NCBI GenBank assembly: GCA_039028975.1
Contig: JBCCHB010000049.1
Coordinates: 1-64,000 of the forward strand
DNA from: JAHBNG01 sp039028975
Lineage (GTDB): Bacteria > Chloroflexota > Anaerolineae > Caldilineales > Caldilineaceae
Reading direction: 5' to 3'
DNA: 64,000 bases
Positions within the stretch are counted from its first letter, which is position 1. The number at the start of each line of letters is the position of its first letter. Below the pieces are notes generated by a model. It worked only from the letters and a program-made list of their open reading frames with translations, did not search any database and had not been told where the DNA came from. The translations under genes and the position numbers were made by a program. Shown here piece by piece: positions 26,238 to 35,391 of this stretch.

Positions 26238-28214
26238 TTACGGGGCTTCGAAGTAGGGTAAGTAGATGGCCATTCCGCTTCCTTTAATAAGCATTGTAAT
26301 GGTGAGCGGTGCAAGAGCTGCATACCGCTGATCGTTGCTTTGGGCAGCCAAAGCAATCACACCTTCACTACTACCAATCGTTTTTGATTCTTCCATTACG
26401 GTTACAGTGACAGGCTGAGGCTGCTCCCAGTTTGTCGAATCAAAGACTAATTCAGACGGTGCTATCGCTAAACGCTCATCGATATCTATAGTCAGGGTTA
26501 CTGTATCATTTGGACGAGCGTTCAGTGCAATCATATAACGCTCGTTTTGCTTACCTTCAGGCGTTGTTAATTCTTCTGTTGATACATGGAGGATATCGGG
26601 AATTTCAGGAGGGAGAATTTGTGCAGATATAGGCGCTGGCCCAAGTGTAGCATATACTTTGTCTGTACTCTCGGTTATCGTGTGGTTAACCTCAAATACG
26701 TTCGGATCTGGCAGCTGTCGCTCATCCATTGTATATGCCACCACACGTTGAGCAACAGACCAATCAGCAGGTGTGAAGTACAGCTTATCGGGAGAGAATT
26801 GAAGAGAGGGTTCACTTGGCGTTATCTGTACCGTCACGTTGTTGGTTGGTTGACTCTGTAAAGTGACAGAGTAGGCGCTCTTTGCTAAATTCTCAGGTAC
26901 TCCCGCCACGACCTTCAGGTGCGCAGCAGAGACCACAATACCTGCTCGATCATCGTCTACAATTCCTGCGCCGATGGATTTGACAACGATATCATTATAC
27001 ATCTTGTCTGCACTATGCACGCGATGATTAATGATACCTGGATGAACGCCTTCTGCCACGGAATCGTCGAAAGCGAATGCCTTGACAACTTGAGGTGTAT
27101 TCCACGATTCCAGGGTAAATGTCAGTACATTTGGCTCTACTGCGATCTGAGGTAATGATAAAACCTCGACCATAACAGGTTCAATTGGTCGAGAATCGAG
27201 GGAAATCGTATACTCCGCAGACCGACCGTCCTCTGAAAGGTTTAAGTATTGGGGACCAACATTGATGCCCGAAACGTCATTGTCTTCCACAACAACCGTC
27301 ATTGTACTACGTGATGAAAGTTTGGCCCCAACAGGATTACTCAGCACAATCTGAAAGCTTTCCGTCCCTTCGCTTACGGAATCTTCAAATAAAGTGATGG
27401 AGATGCTATTCGTATTTTGAATGGCAGCATCAAATGAGATCGTACCACTAATTGCTTGGTAATCGATGGGATTGCCAGATGCAAAACCTTGTAATAGAGA
27501 TTGGGTTGAATAATCTACAGATGTTGAACCGTATGGATTCACTGGCTCTAACTGAATGTTAACCGTTAGGGTCGGCCGATCTTCGCTAAGACGAATTTCA
27601 GACTTTTCAAAAGCCACTTCTGGCACAATTAAGTTGAGAGGCAGGAGGCTTGTATTGTTTTGGGAGATGGTATCTAAGGGATGCAGGGACATCAGTGTAT
27701 TGGTAATCACCATATCTTCATTCTGCCTGGGGCTAACCACACCCACAATGTACAAAGCGGCCCTCTTTTGCGGTCCCAGGTTGTCAATCTGCCATGAGTA
27801 TGTGGGATAACCACCTAAACTTGTGATCTGCGAACCGTTGCTGGTACTCAAAATGCTAGTCGATTCAATTTGAGAAGGAACAACATCAGTTACGATGATA
27901 TTTGAGACAGTAATGGCACTAGAGTTTGTGATAAAGAGGCTATAAACAACGGGTTGCGTAGGTAAAACAGGTTCATCTGGGTAAACAACTTGACCAACCG
28001 ATATATCGATAATGTCCAAATTGTTTGAGATGGTAACTGTAGATACACCATCAACTAGACCATCGGTTAATGTAACAAAGCTGGGTTTAAGTAAGTCGAG
28101 TTGAGTTGCTTCTGAGGGCTGGATGGATACTTGCAGCCCGATGAGTAGGAGCATACAAGTAAATAGTGGAATAAGTCCTAATAGGTACCACGAAAGGGAT
28201 CTAGATGTGAACAT
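26238..28214 (-). CDS. Secreted surface protein with DUF11 and Calx-beta repeats
   Basis: 658 residues. A signal peptide (about 1-37, hydrophobic core LLGLIPLFTCMLLLIGL) is followed by a DUF11-type beta domain (about 65-165: VYSLFITNSS...VTDVVP). A Calx-beta domain (about 200-310) has the typical FEDSVSEGTESF and VVEDND phrases, and three or four further beta-sandwich repeats follow (each near ...TFTLESWNTPQ / FTPADWSVAQ / FDSTNWEQPQ). The chain ends in MAIYLPYFEAP, like the Y-L-P ending of the subtilase at 53.8 kb. Calx-beta repeats usually bind calcium and build adhesins or extracellular matrix; an adhesive or envelope role is inferred. The 85-bp mobile element lies in its upstream region. 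Confidence 0.85.
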   Translation of the reverse strand: MFTSRSLSWYLLGLIPLFTCMLLLIGLQVSIQPSEATQLDLLKPSFVTLTDGLVDGVSTVTISNNLDIIDISVGQVVYPDEPVLPTQPVVYSLFITNSSAITVSNIIVTDVVPSQIESTSILSTSNGSQITSLGGYPTYSWQIDNLGPQKRAALYIVGVVSPRQNEDMVITNTLMSLHPLDTISQNNTSLLPLNLIVPEVAFEKSEIRLSEDRPTLTVNIQLEPVNPYGSTSVDYSTQSLLQGFASGNPIDYQAISGTISFDAAIQNTNSISITLFEDSVSEGTESFQIVLSNPVGAKLSSRSTMTVVVEDNDVSGINVGPQYLNLSEDGRSAEYTISLDSRPIEPVMVEVLSLPQIAVEPNVLTFTLESWNTPQVVKAFAFDDSVAEGVHPGIINHRVHSADKMYNDIVVKSIGAGIVDDDRAGIVVSAAHLKVVAGVPENLAKSAYSVTLQSQPTNNVTVQITPSEPSLQFSPDKLYFTPADWSVAQRVVAYTMDERQLPDPNVFEVNHTITESTDKVYATLGPAPISAQILPPEIPDILHVSTEELTTPEGKQNERYMIALNARPNDTVTLTIDIDERLAIAPSELVFDSTNWEQPQPVTVTVMEESKTIGSSEGVIALAAQSNDQRYAALAPLTITMLIKGSGMAIYLPYFEAP

Positions 28215-28283
28215 GGCTGTATGATAATGAATCAGGTTTATGATAAAATTGTCAATAAGTTCAAAAATTTAAAAGGTAAAAAT

Positions 28284-28368
28284 GCAGTTCTGTAAAAGTC
28301 ACACACAAGGGCAGAACCGCACGGGGCGTGCTACCTGAACGGGCTATGTGTGACTTTTACGCTACTGC
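28284..28368. mobile_element. 85-bp MITE-like element, copy 2
   Basis: Identical to copy 1 at 20212-20296. It is flanked by a different perfect 8-bp duplication, GTAAAAAT, at 28276-28283 and 28369-28376, so this is an independent insertion. It lies between tlyA and the DUF11 protein gene. Its long hairpin could also affect transcription between them. Confidence 0.93.
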
Positions 28369-28398
28369 GTAAAAATATAAAATAACAGCAATAGTATC

Positions 28399-29244
28399 TT
28401 AGGCTCTCTGACGCAATTTGCTTGCCTCGTGAAGAACATCCTCAATATCTGCAGCATTGACTTGACTCATATTGAGCGTCATTGAATTAGGTGACCTCGT
28501 CAAGAGCACAAGAAATTCGATATTGCCCGCTGGACCTAGTATAGGGGAAGGAATCAGATTTGTCGCAACCAATCCCATGCTAGTGGCTGACGCCAAGGTA
28601 TCTCTTAAGACATCTCGATGAACCTTTTCGCTACGGACAACCCCTCCTTTGCCCACTTTTCCTTTACCAGCCTCAAACTGAGGTTTGATAAGCGCCACAA
28701 TTTGAGCATCTTGTTTGATTAATTTCAACACAGATGGCAATACTAAATTCAGACTGATAAAACTGACATCAATTACGGCCATATCCACTAATGGGGCTGG
28801 TGTTCCGGGCAATTGGGTTAGATGTCGGATATTCGTTCGTTCAATGACTACTACTCTTGGGTCAATCCGTAACTTCCATGCAAGCTGTCCATATCCAACA
28901 TCGATAGCATAAACCTGAGTGGCACCATGCTGCAATAAGCAGTCGGTAAAACCACCTGTCGATGCACCAATATCTGCGACCACCGTACCGGAGACATCTA
29001 TTGCGAGCCGCTCTAAAGCAGCCGCAAGTTTTATGCCGCCCCGGCTTGCATATTTCGGAGTTTCGCGTAAGCGGATACTTGCGTCAACGGGAACTCGCTT
29101 TCCTGGCTTATCATGAACTTCCTCATCGATGAAAACTTCACCGGCCATAATCAACCGACGGGCTTTTTCCCTAGAGTCGGTTAGACCACGCTCTAATAGA
29201 AGAAGATCAAGACGTTGAGAAGGAATTTTTGAGTATACTGGCAC
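28399..29244 (-). CDS. tlyA: TlyA family rRNA (cytidine-2'-O)-methyltransferase
   Basis: 281 residues with an N-terminal S4 RNA-binding domain (about 8-65, RLDLLLLERGLTDSREKARRL) and an FtsJ-like Rossmann methyltransferase domain with the SAM loop VADIGASTGGFTDCLL. It has a conserved VALIKPQFE and a GKGGVVR segment. TlyA proteins methylate ribose of cytidines in 16S and 23S rRNA; some homologues are annotated as haemolysins for historical reasons. The start is GTG at 29244, giving the family's standard N-terminus. It appears monocistronic, with about 1.1 kb of non-coding DNA upstream. Confidence 0.95.
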   Translation of the reverse strand: MPVYSKIPSQRLDLLLLERGLTDSREKARRLIMAGEVFIDEEVHDKPGKRVPVDASIRLRETPKYASRGGIKLAAALERLAIDVSGTVVADIGASTGGFTDCLLQHGATQVYAIDVGYGQLAWKLRIDPRVVVIERTNIRHLTQLPGTPAPLVDMAVIDVSFISLNLVLPSVLKLIKQDAQIVALIKPQFEAGKGKVGKGGVVRSEKVHRDVLRDTLASATSMGLVATNLIPSPILGPAGNIEFLVLLTRSPNSMTLNMSQVNAADIEDVLHEASKLRQRA

Positions 29245-29978
29245 GCGACAAATTGATATTCAGGTTGGTCATCTCAACTTCTGGGAAAGAAGAAGGACGT
29301 GTAATATAAGTAGCTGCTCTCAGCTCAGAACAAAAGGATGACTGGTCCGGTTAACCTTCCTAGTAAAACATAAGCAAAGGAGAACCATGGTGCTTAAAGC
29401 AAGCGTAGTATGGGTAAGATTTGTCTTCCGTTTTCACTGTATAGTAAGAATGATGAAATAAGAGCAATGAAGTAAGATTAATACAGCAAAACGGTGCAAG
29501 AAAGTCGACGACGAATAAGGTCAAGACGAAATTTTACTAGCAAACAGTAATAACATCAATCGTTGACATACCAATATTAATGCAGAATTATCGGAGCAAC
29601 AGGATGACAAAATTGAGGCTTACACAGCTTTTGGGTAAAATTGACATCTGTCCCTCGTGGGCCTGAGTCAATCTCATTTCGATACCAATACAAGTAACGA
29701 TCCACTTGGGATACTTGGTTCCCAAGAACTTCAGGCTGTGAGGAGTGATTTTCGAGATCCTACAAAGTCTCGATTAACATTACTAGGATAGACCATGTCG
29801 CCTGATTTGTCAAGAAATATTTTCACACCCAATTCGCTTTCATTGACAAATTCCATCGGCTATGTTAGCCTCACTCAGTCTTTGTTCCATTCACAAAAAA
29901 CGAATTCGATGAATGCATAAATAGAGTCCCCCTAAACATCCGCCCCTATTCAAATTGCGATGTTCTTCTGAACTGATC

Positions 29979-30093
29979 TATAGATGGCCAGAAAAAGCAT
30001 GTCCCTATGACGATGGGGATGTCCTTCCTTTTTTGGAAATATCCAGAGTAGATGGGATGCGAGTCGGGACAAGACTTTTCTGGTGAGGTATAC
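29979..30093 (+). mobile_element. GCCAGAAAAG-family MITE, copy 1
   Basis: It starts TATAGATGGCCAGAAAA and ends CTTTTCTGGTGAGGTATAC, with imperfect terminal inverted repeats of about 18 bp. Internal text (CCAGAGTAGAT) matches the copy at 57631. It carries no reading frame. Confidence 0.8.
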
Positions 30094-30147
30094 CGAACGT
30101 TAAGGAATGAGTCGTAAATAACTTGCGCGCTTCTCTCAAAAGCCGTC

Positions 30148-30300
30148 TGAAAAGGGTACGATCGTGTCATTCTGCTTGGTTACAGTTGCAAAGCAACCCT
30201 AGAGCGGAGTGACTGAAGAATCTCGATTTTGCAGTTAAATAATCGTTAGGTTCTTCGTGCCGCTTTGCGGCCGTAACCGAGCTGCTGGCTTCTCAGGTGT
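30148..30300. repeat. Dispersed TCATTCTG/GAATCT-type repeat, copy 1
   Basis: Shares long stretches with 37603-37795 and, more weakly, with 43694-43832: TCATTCTGCTTGGTTACAG, AGAATCT, and TTTGCGGCCGT near the right side. Elements of this type are common in Chloroflexota and related genomes. Confidence 0.7.
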
Positions 30301-30388
30301 AGCCTCATCAAATGACCAAGTTATTTAATTTCACTTCCAAACCACTGTTTCTGCAGTAGGCGTCATAAAGTATGAGAAAGGAGAAATC

Positions 30389-31285
30389 ATGAGTGAACGT
30401 ATTGGATTTATTGGTTTAGGCATTATGGGCCAGGGCATGACCCGCAATTTGCTCAAAGCCGGTTTTGCGGTCAGAGTGTGGAATCGTACCGCGTCCCGCA
30501 TGGATGATCTAGTAAAAGAAGGTGCTGTCGCAGGAAGCAGCCCAGCTGACGTTGCGGCTAACTCAGACATTGTCATAATCTGCGTAAGTGACACCCCAGA
30601 TGTTGAAGCCGTAATATTGGGCGACAGTGGCATCATGGAGGGTATCCAATCGGGTTCTCTGGTGGTAGACTGCAGCACTATTAGCCCTCAGGCCACGAAG
30701 GAATTTGCCGAAGCCTTAGGCCAAAAGGGCGTCACAATGCTCGATGCACCAATAAGCGGCGGCAGCGAAGGTGCGGCAAAGGGTACCCTAAGCATTATGA
30801 TCGGTGGTGCGGCATCGGATGTTGAACGAGCTATGCCTGCCTTTGAGGCCATGGGGAGTTCCATAACCCACGTTGGTGACACGGGTTCCGGACAGATGGT
30901 CAAATTAGTTAATCAGGTTTTGGTTGTAGGGAACTGCCTAGCCATGTGCGAAGCACTCATTTTAGCAGAAGCGGGCGGCCTAGATTTAATGAAGACGTAC
31001 AGTGCAGTGAAGGATGGTGCCGCTGGAAGTTGGATGTTTACCAATCGGGCCAATCAGATCATCGAACGAGATTGGCGTCCAGGCTTTATGATCGACTTAC
31101 AGCAGAAAGATCTACGACTTGTGTTAGAGGCTGCGGACCAACTCGGTGCGCCCCTGCCAGGGACATCATTGATCTACCAGTTCTACCGTACACTTCAGCG
31201 AATGGACTTAGGCGCCGAAGGCAACCATGGTTTGGTTAAGGCATTAGAGAATCTAGCGGGCTTTGAGGTTGGGGCAGAAGGTTAG
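30389..31285 (+). CDS. Beta-hydroxyacid dehydrogenase (3-hydroxyisobutyrate dehydrogenase-like)
   Basis: 298 residues, full length. An N-terminal Rossmann fold binds NAD(P) (IGFIGLGIMGQGM). The substrate signature is present (DAPISGGSEGA), as is the catalytic lysine region (GQMVKLVNQ). The C-terminal all-helical dimerisation domain includes the conserved DLQQKDLRL. Members oxidise 3-hydroxyisobutyrate, reduce tartronate semialdehyde, or reduce succinic or glyoxylic semialdehydes; the sequence alone does not decide which. Asn-Arg-Thr after the second beta strand (VWNRT) suggests NADP(H) preference, as in glyoxylate-reductase-like members. AAAGGAG precedes the ATG. No pathway partners lie beside it. 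Confidence 0.93.
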   Translation: MSERIGFIGLGIMGQGMTRNLLKAGFAVRVWNRTASRMDDLVKEGAVAGSSPADVAANSDIVIICVSDTPDVEAVILGDSGIMEGIQSGSLVVDCSTISPQATKEFAEALGQKGVTMLDAPISGGSEGAAKGTLSIMIGGAASDVERAMPAFEAMGSSITHVGDTGSGQMVKLVNQVLVVGNCLAMCEALILAEAGGLDLMKTYSAVKDGAAGSWMFTNRANQIIERDWRPGFMIDLQQKDLRLVLEAADQLGAPLPGTSLIYQFYRTLQRMDLGAEGNHGLVKALENLAGFEVGAEG

Positions 31286-31304
31286 GAATCAGAATTAAGT
31301 ACAG

Positions 31305-31377
31305 CTCCGGTTTTGAATCGACCCCACGAACGGATTGAACAGATTATACTGGGGTCGCTTTGAAAACCGGAGTTTTT
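31305..31377. terminator. Long hairpin with T-run after the dehydrogenase gene
   Basis: CTCCGGTTTT...CGACCCC pairs with GGGGTCG...AAAACCGGAG, followed by TTTTT. It lies 20 bp after the stop. Its right arm is also the end of an 84-bp dispersed repeat, so a mobile element may have been taken up as a terminator. Confidence 0.6.
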
Positions 31378-31430
31378 CGCAGCCTCTACAGGAGAGGGCC
31401 AACTCTGGTTCTCAAACGGATCTGAGTATA
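31347..31430 (-). repeat. CTCCGTTTGAA/ACCCCAGTA family element, copy 1
   Basis: It begins TACTGGGGTCGCTTTGAAAA and ends CAAACGGATCTGAGTATA, the reverse complement of the order at 42269-42349. It has no coding capacity. Confidence 0.7.
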
Positions 31431-31506
31431 AAAAGGAAAATCTGTTCAATTTTTACAATCGCTTGAGGAAAATTTTTTATGAAAGACTACATCTATTGAT
31501 TGTAGT

Positions 31507-32457
31507 CTATGGATCACCCTCACCCTCATCATCATCCCCGCTGCCTGCCCCCATGAACCATAGAACAACCAACAATAGAGGAATGAAGGCCACTCCGGCT
31601 ACAAGCCAGATGTTTTCTGTAACCCATGGTGGAATGGCTAAGGAATCGTTTGTCGTTTCTGGCGAGCTACCATTGTCTGGTAGCGGTGTAGGCATAGCGG
31701 TTGCAGGAGCAGGAGTAATCGTAATTTGCTGAGGTACGACAGCTGTTAATGCACTGTTATTCTTGCCTGGATCCGGGTAGGCAGCATCTGCTGGATCCGG
31801 GTAGGCAGCATCGGCCGGGTCCGGATAGGCACTTGACTCTACTGTACCTGATGGTGAAATCAATGGTATATCTACAGAACCCGTTTCTGTCACTGAAGCA
31901 GATGTGGAGGGTATTGCTGTGGAGGTAGCCAACCCTTCTGCAACTTGTTGAGCTACTGCGGTGGCCGTTTGGGCAATCAGATCACCCTGTAAAGGGGTTG
32001 GGCGTGGTTCACTGGCATCTTGCTCTCTAACATCGACGGTAAAAAAAATGTCTACAGGATCGGACGGACCCTCAATGGCAAACTTACCCTTCCACTTGCC
32101 TTCGCGCAGCAGCAACACAATGTTCGAATAATCACCGGGATAGAGAACGGGATCGACAAGGAGTGGCAGTGGACCTAGCACACCGTCGCCCTGGCAGCAT
32201 GGCTCCGGGCTATCAGGGGGCGCTAAATGCATAGATGCCGCAATGCCATTGATTGGAGCATAGGTTTCCACATCGTAAACAACAATGCTCAAAACTGTCT
32301 CGCCGGGCGTAATTGGAAACGGACTAGCCATGGCAATCCACTCATATTGATCTGTAAATCCACCATCTATGATAACGCCCCCATGAGCGTATAGAGACTT
32401 TACGTTTCCCGCACAAGCAACCAATACAAATAAAATAAGTAGAGAGATCTTCCTCAT
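31507..32457 (-). CDS. Membrane-anchored lipoprotein-like protein with proline-rich spacer
   Basis: 316 residues. An N-terminal signal peptide with lipobox LVAC (Cys15) is followed by HGG and a beta-rich domain (about 25-150). A Ser/Thr/Pro-rich spacer (150-265) follows, then a membrane helix near 280-300 and an acidic C-terminus. The spacer holds an 8-residue tandem repeat, AYPDPADA, encoded by 24-bp DNA units. The globular part resembles small copper or YtkA-like extracytoplasmic domains only loosely, and no function can be assigned. The ATG overlaps the parB stop by one base (TAATG), so it is probably translated from the par transcript. That pairing may be positional rather than functional. 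Confidence 0.75.
   Translation of the reverse strand: MRKISLLILFVLVACAGNVKSLYAHGGVIIDGGFTDQYEWIAMASPFPITPGETVLSIVVYDVETYAPINGIAASMHLAPPDSPEPCCQGDGVLGPLPLLVDPVLYPGDYSNIVLLLREGKWKGKFAIEGPSDPVDIFFTVDVREQDASEPRPTPLQGDLIAQTATAVAQQVAEGLATSTAIPSTSASVTETGSVDIPLISPSGTVESSAYPDPADAAYPDPADAAYPDPGKNNSALTAVVPQQITITPAPATAMPTPLPDNGSSPETTNDSLAIPPWVTENIWLVAGVAFIPLLLVVLWFMGAGSGDDDEGEGDP
31769..31831 (-). repeat. 24-bp tandem repeat in the lipoprotein gene
   Basis: Two full units and one partial 24-bp unit (GGATCCGGGTAGGCAGCATC core) encode AYPDPADA repeats in the spacer region. Copy number may vary between strains. Confidence 0.9.
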
Positions 32458-33389
32458 TACTCTTCCTCAGTCGCCAATTGTTGTAGCAGACTATCCAGAT
32501 CATCATCGCTGTAAAAGTGAACAACCAATCGCCCTGTACCATCATCATTCCGGTTCAATGATACTCGAGTGCCTAACGCGTTGCGAAATCGATCTTCCAA
32601 ACTACGCCAGTGGCCAGCCATTGGATCAGGGGGCGGAGGTGGCTCTTCCAAACCTGCCATAGTGGGTTCAGCTAACTTTTTAACAAGAACCTCAGTCTGA
32701 CGGACGCTGAGTTCCCCTTCGATGATTAGGGGTAGTGCTTTGTTGATCGTGTCTTCGTCGTTAAGCGAAAGGAGCGCACGAGCATGGCCAGAGGAGATTT
32801 CTTGAGCAAGCAAAGCTGCCTGCCCATCCGGTGGAAGCTGCAAGAGGCGGACAATGTTGGCCACTGCCGATCGGCTCTTACCAACTCTACCGGCCACTTC
32901 TGCCTGAGTTAGATTGTATTCATCCATTAGGGATTGATAGGCAGCAGCTTCCTCCAATGGATTTAAATCCTCGCGCTGAATATTCTCTACTAAAGCCAAT
33001 TCCATCAGTTGGCGAGCCGATGCCTCTCGGACAATAACAGGAACGTGAGACAGTTGCGCAAGTTGAGCCGCACGCCAACGGCGCTCTCCTGCAACAAGCC
33101 AATAGCGATCAATTTCTTCAGCATCTACGGCTTTTGTCACAATAAGCGGCTGAATAATACCATGTTCGTTGACGGACGCAGCCAACTCCTCAAGTGCTGC
33201 GGTGTCGAAGCGGGTACGTGGCTGGTGTGGATTTGGCACGATGGTATCAATCGGAATGGTTTTTATACCATCCGTTGCCTCTCGAGGCTCTGAAGAGGTC
33301 ACAGCACCATCAATATCAGTCTTCGTAATTAGAGCACCCAAACCACGCCCCAATCCACTGCGTTTGCCAGAGCCGGTACTTGTAGACAT
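32457..33389 (-). CDS. parB: Chromosome partitioning protein ParB
   Basis: 310 residues. The N-terminal region carries the ParB/Srx CTP-binding domain with NPHQPRTRFD, GERRWRAA and ENIQREDLNPLEEA, followed by the helix-turn-helix (LTQAEVAGRVGKSRSAVANIVRLL) and a C-terminal dimerisation domain. It binds parS sites near the origin, spreads by CTP-dependent clamping and works with ParA in segregation. No full parS palindrome was seen in this window. The gene follows parA by 35 bp, with AAAGGAAAG upstream of the ATG. The arrangement is the classic origin-proximal one. Confidence 0.96.
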   Translation of the reverse strand: MSTSTGSGKRSGLGRGLGALITKTDIDGAVTSSEPREATDGIKTIPIDTIVPNPHQPRTRFDTAALEELAASVNEHGIIQPLIVTKAVDAEEIDRYWLVAGERRWRAAQLAQLSHVPVIVREASARQLMELALVENIQREDLNPLEEAAAYQSLMDEYNLTQAEVAGRVGKSRSAVANIVRLLQLPPDGQAALLAQEISSGHARALLSLNDEDTINKALPLIIEGELSVRQTEVLVKKLAEPTMAGLEEPPPPPDPMAGHWRSLEDRFRNALGTRVSLNRNDDGTGRLVVHFYSDDDLDSLLQQLATEEE

Positions 33390-33424
33390 TTCGGTTACTT
33401 TCCTTTTATAGGATCACAATGATT

Positions 33425-34237
33425 CTATGTCTTAACCTGAGGAGTAGAATTTGCTATTTTTTCAGCCCGTTGAATAAACTCCTGTGCCAGGGCCTGATAT
33501 GCCCTAGCACCGGCACTATCAGGCGCATAACTTAATATGGATTGCCCATAGCTAGGTGCCTCACTCAAGCGTACGTTGCGTGGAATGATAGTACGAAAGA
33601 CCTCCTCAGGAAAAAAGTTTCTCACTTCATCAACTACCTGTTGTCCCAAATTGGTTCGCCCATCATACATGGTAAGGAGGACACCTGCAATACGCAATCT
33701 AGCATTGAGGACATCTCGCACTTGTTGAATTGTTTGTAACAGAAAGCTCAATCCTTCCAATGCCAGATATTCACACTGTACAGGAATCACGACCCCATGT
33801 GTTGCTGCGGTTAGACCATTAATCGTTAATAATCCCAAACTAGGTGGATCGTCAATGAAGATATAGTCATATTTGTTCATTACAGGGGCCAATGCGCGAG
33901 TGAGCAGCTGTTCGCGCGCCATCTGCTGAGCCATCTCTACCTCGGCCCCAGCCAGATCAGCCGTTGCAGGAATTAGATCCAACCCAAGCAGATCAGTCAG
34001 TGTCAACACCTCTTGGATAGATGAATGACCAATGAGTACATCATATAGGCTAGCCGTCAGGGTACGGGGATCAATGCCAAGGCTGGTAGATGCATTACCC
34101 TGAGGATCGATATCAACGAGTAATACCTTTCGCCCACTTGCAGCCAGATAGGCCCCCAAGTTAACGATACTGGTCGTCTTGGCCACACCGCCCTTTTGAT
34201 TGGCAAATGCATAGATTTTCGCTGTCATTTTACTCAA
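33425..34237 (-). CDS. parA: Chromosome partitioning ATPase ParA/Soj
   Basis: 270 residues with the deviant Walker A motif (FANQKGGVAKTT), the switch region VDIDPQGNAS and the Walker B segment YIFIDDPPSLG. ParA dimers bind DNA non-specifically with ATP, and ParB stimulates hydrolysis to pull origins apart. The standard SLGL-type conserved segments are all present. Its start overlaps the stop of the upstream PfkB gene by 4 bp (ATGA), so the kinase and the par genes are translationally coupled. Confidence 0.97.
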   Translation of the reverse strand: MSKMTAKIYAFANQKGGVAKTTSIVNLGAYLAASGRKVLLVDIDPQGNASTSLGIDPRTLTASLYDVLIGHSSIQEVLTLTDLLGLDLIPATADLAGAEVEMAQQMAREQLLTRALAPVMNKYDYIFIDDPPSLGLLTINGLTAATHGVVIPVQCEYLALEGLSFLLQTIQQVRDVLNARLRIAGVLLTMYDGRTNLGQQVVDEVRNFFPEEVFRTIIPRNVRLSEAPSYGQSILSYAPDSAGARAYQALAQEFIQRAEKIANSTPQVKT

Positions 34238-35205
34238 TTGCGTTCGCGAAACGGATGTTTATTTAAGTAATCCAGTACTTGCTGTCGAGAGGGTATTCCT
34301 GATATACCAATAGCTTCTACGCCGAATGAAGCTGTTACATTAGCAAAACGAGCAGAATGAATCGGATCGCCCGTTTCTTGATATCGAATAATAAAGGCTG
34401 TGGCAAAGACATCACCGGCTCCCGTTGGATCAACCTCAAGTGCGGGGCGAGGTGGGATCTTGATTCTCTGAATCTCTCCAGATTCCGTTCGGCGATAGAT
34501 GGTACTACCGTCTCTGTACTCTGTTAGGACAACAATCGGTACCGTTTTAAACGCACTTTCTAAACGGCTCAGATCGCTATCAACATCTTCTTCGGAAAGA
34601 ACCAATATATCGAGATAGGGCAGAATCGCAGCCTCCGTCTCCCAGGGAATGCTGTAAACGCGGCCTGTTTCATCCCAGCGCCGCATCCATCCTTGAGGAA
34701 CTGCTGCAGTTAAGGTTTGGGCACCAAATAGCGAAGCCACGTCAGGGTGAATCTCATTGACTAAAGGCCCGAGCAGAACAATATTAGGTGTTTGCATCTG
34801 TCGTGGTACATCCGCAGCTTGAATGGGCAATGCCTGGGCAAAGCAGTATTGCGTCCGCCCCTCATCAGAGTATACATTGGCAAAGGTGGTTGTTTCCGGG
34901 CTAGGTAGAACAGTTAAGTCAACATCGTCAGGTAATTCATCCCAGCGGGTATGAGGGGCAGCTCTAGTCAGAATAGTTGGTTTACGCTCCAATCGAAGCG
35001 CAGTGATGGCAGCGAAGCTTACGGTGCCACCCAGACGATAATCACTTTCGGGTGTTGGGTCGAGTAAATCTTGTGTTACGTGGCCAATCAGAAGCAGATC
35101 CGGTGATGAATTTTCCACATCTATACTCAGCTCCGTTTCAAAACTATCGCTTGGCCTCTCTGGTAGCGCTAGGGAAACCGAGCATGTTAAAATCGACCGC
35201 AGCAT
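34234..35205 (-). CDS. PfkB family carbohydrate/nucleoside kinase
   Basis: The C-terminal signature DPTGAGDVFATAF with the catalytic Asp, and the LLLIGHVTQDL strand at the start of the fold, mark a PfkB-type sugar or nucleoside kinase that uses ATP. The substrate is unknown. The N-terminus is unclear. The frame is open up to a TTG at 35271, an ATG lies at 35205 and a GTG at 35118, just before the conserved domain. The stretch 35122-35208 belongs to a dispersed repeat, so about 30 N-terminal residues after the ATG are repeat-derived. If the GTG is used, none of the repeat is coding. The gene ends in an ATGA overlap with parA. A terminator (35305-35331) separates it from jag. Confidence 0.85.
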   Translation of the reverse strand: MLRSILTCSVSLALPERPSDSFETELSIDVENSSPDLLLIGHVTQDLLDPTPESDYRLGGTVSFAAITALRLERKPTILTRAAPHTRWDELPDDVDLTVLPSPETTTFANVYSDEGRTQYCFAQALPIQAADVPRQMQTPNIVLLGPLVNEIHPDVASLFGAQTLTAAVPQGWMRRWDETGRVYSIPWETEAAILPYLDILVLSEEDVDSDLSRLESAFKTVPIVVLTEYRDGSTIYRRTESGEIQRIKIPPRPALEVDPTGAGDVFATAFIIRYQETGDPIHSARFANVTASFGVEAIGISGIPSRQQVLDYLNKHPFRERN

Positions 35206-35208
35206 AGT
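35122..35208 (+). repeat. CTCCGTTTGAA family element, copy 2, overlapping a gene start
   Basis: The order TATACTCAGCTCCGTTT...CCTCTCTGGTAG...AAAATCGACC matches the copy at 42269. It lies over the N-terminal codons of the PfkB-family gene on the other strand. Confidence 0.65.
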
Positions 35209-35304
35209 TCTGTAGGTAAGTGTCTTTGCGTCACGTTCTCGGATTTTAGCACGCCTCTCGATTAGCGGCAAAGGAAAAAGGGTGTGATGATGGCTGTCTA
35301 CCTA

Positions 35305-35331
35305 AAGTAAAAACCCCGCACGAGAGCGGGG
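35305..35331 (-). terminator. Rho-independent terminator after jag
   Basis: CCCCGC-ACGAGA-GCGGGG forms a GC-rich hairpin. Read on the minus strand it is followed by a run of five T. It lies 61 bp beyond the jag stop and before the PfkB-par transcription unit. Confidence 0.85.
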
Positions 35332-35391
35332 ATAGTAGATGGGGTTTGTGGACTCGTTATACTCGGCAGATCGAAATGCGTTCTGAATTGT

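Larger units (their letters stand above)
29245..30388. other. 1.1-kb gap with repeats
   Basis: No convincing gene was found on either strand. It contains a GCCAGAAAAG-family element (29979-30093) and a TCATTCTG-type repeat (30148-30300). The part from 29245 to 29970 is AT-rich and shows no recognisable feature. The ribosome site AAAGGAG of the dehydrogenase lies at its right end. Confidence 0.7.

Noticed and set aside
29946..30170. 74-codon minus-strand frame
   Set aside because: It is made almost entirely of two dispersed repeats.
30331..30678. 115-codon frame on the minus strand over the dehydrogenase start
   Set aside because: It lies opposite a clear gene and has no motif; it is a shadow of codon bias.
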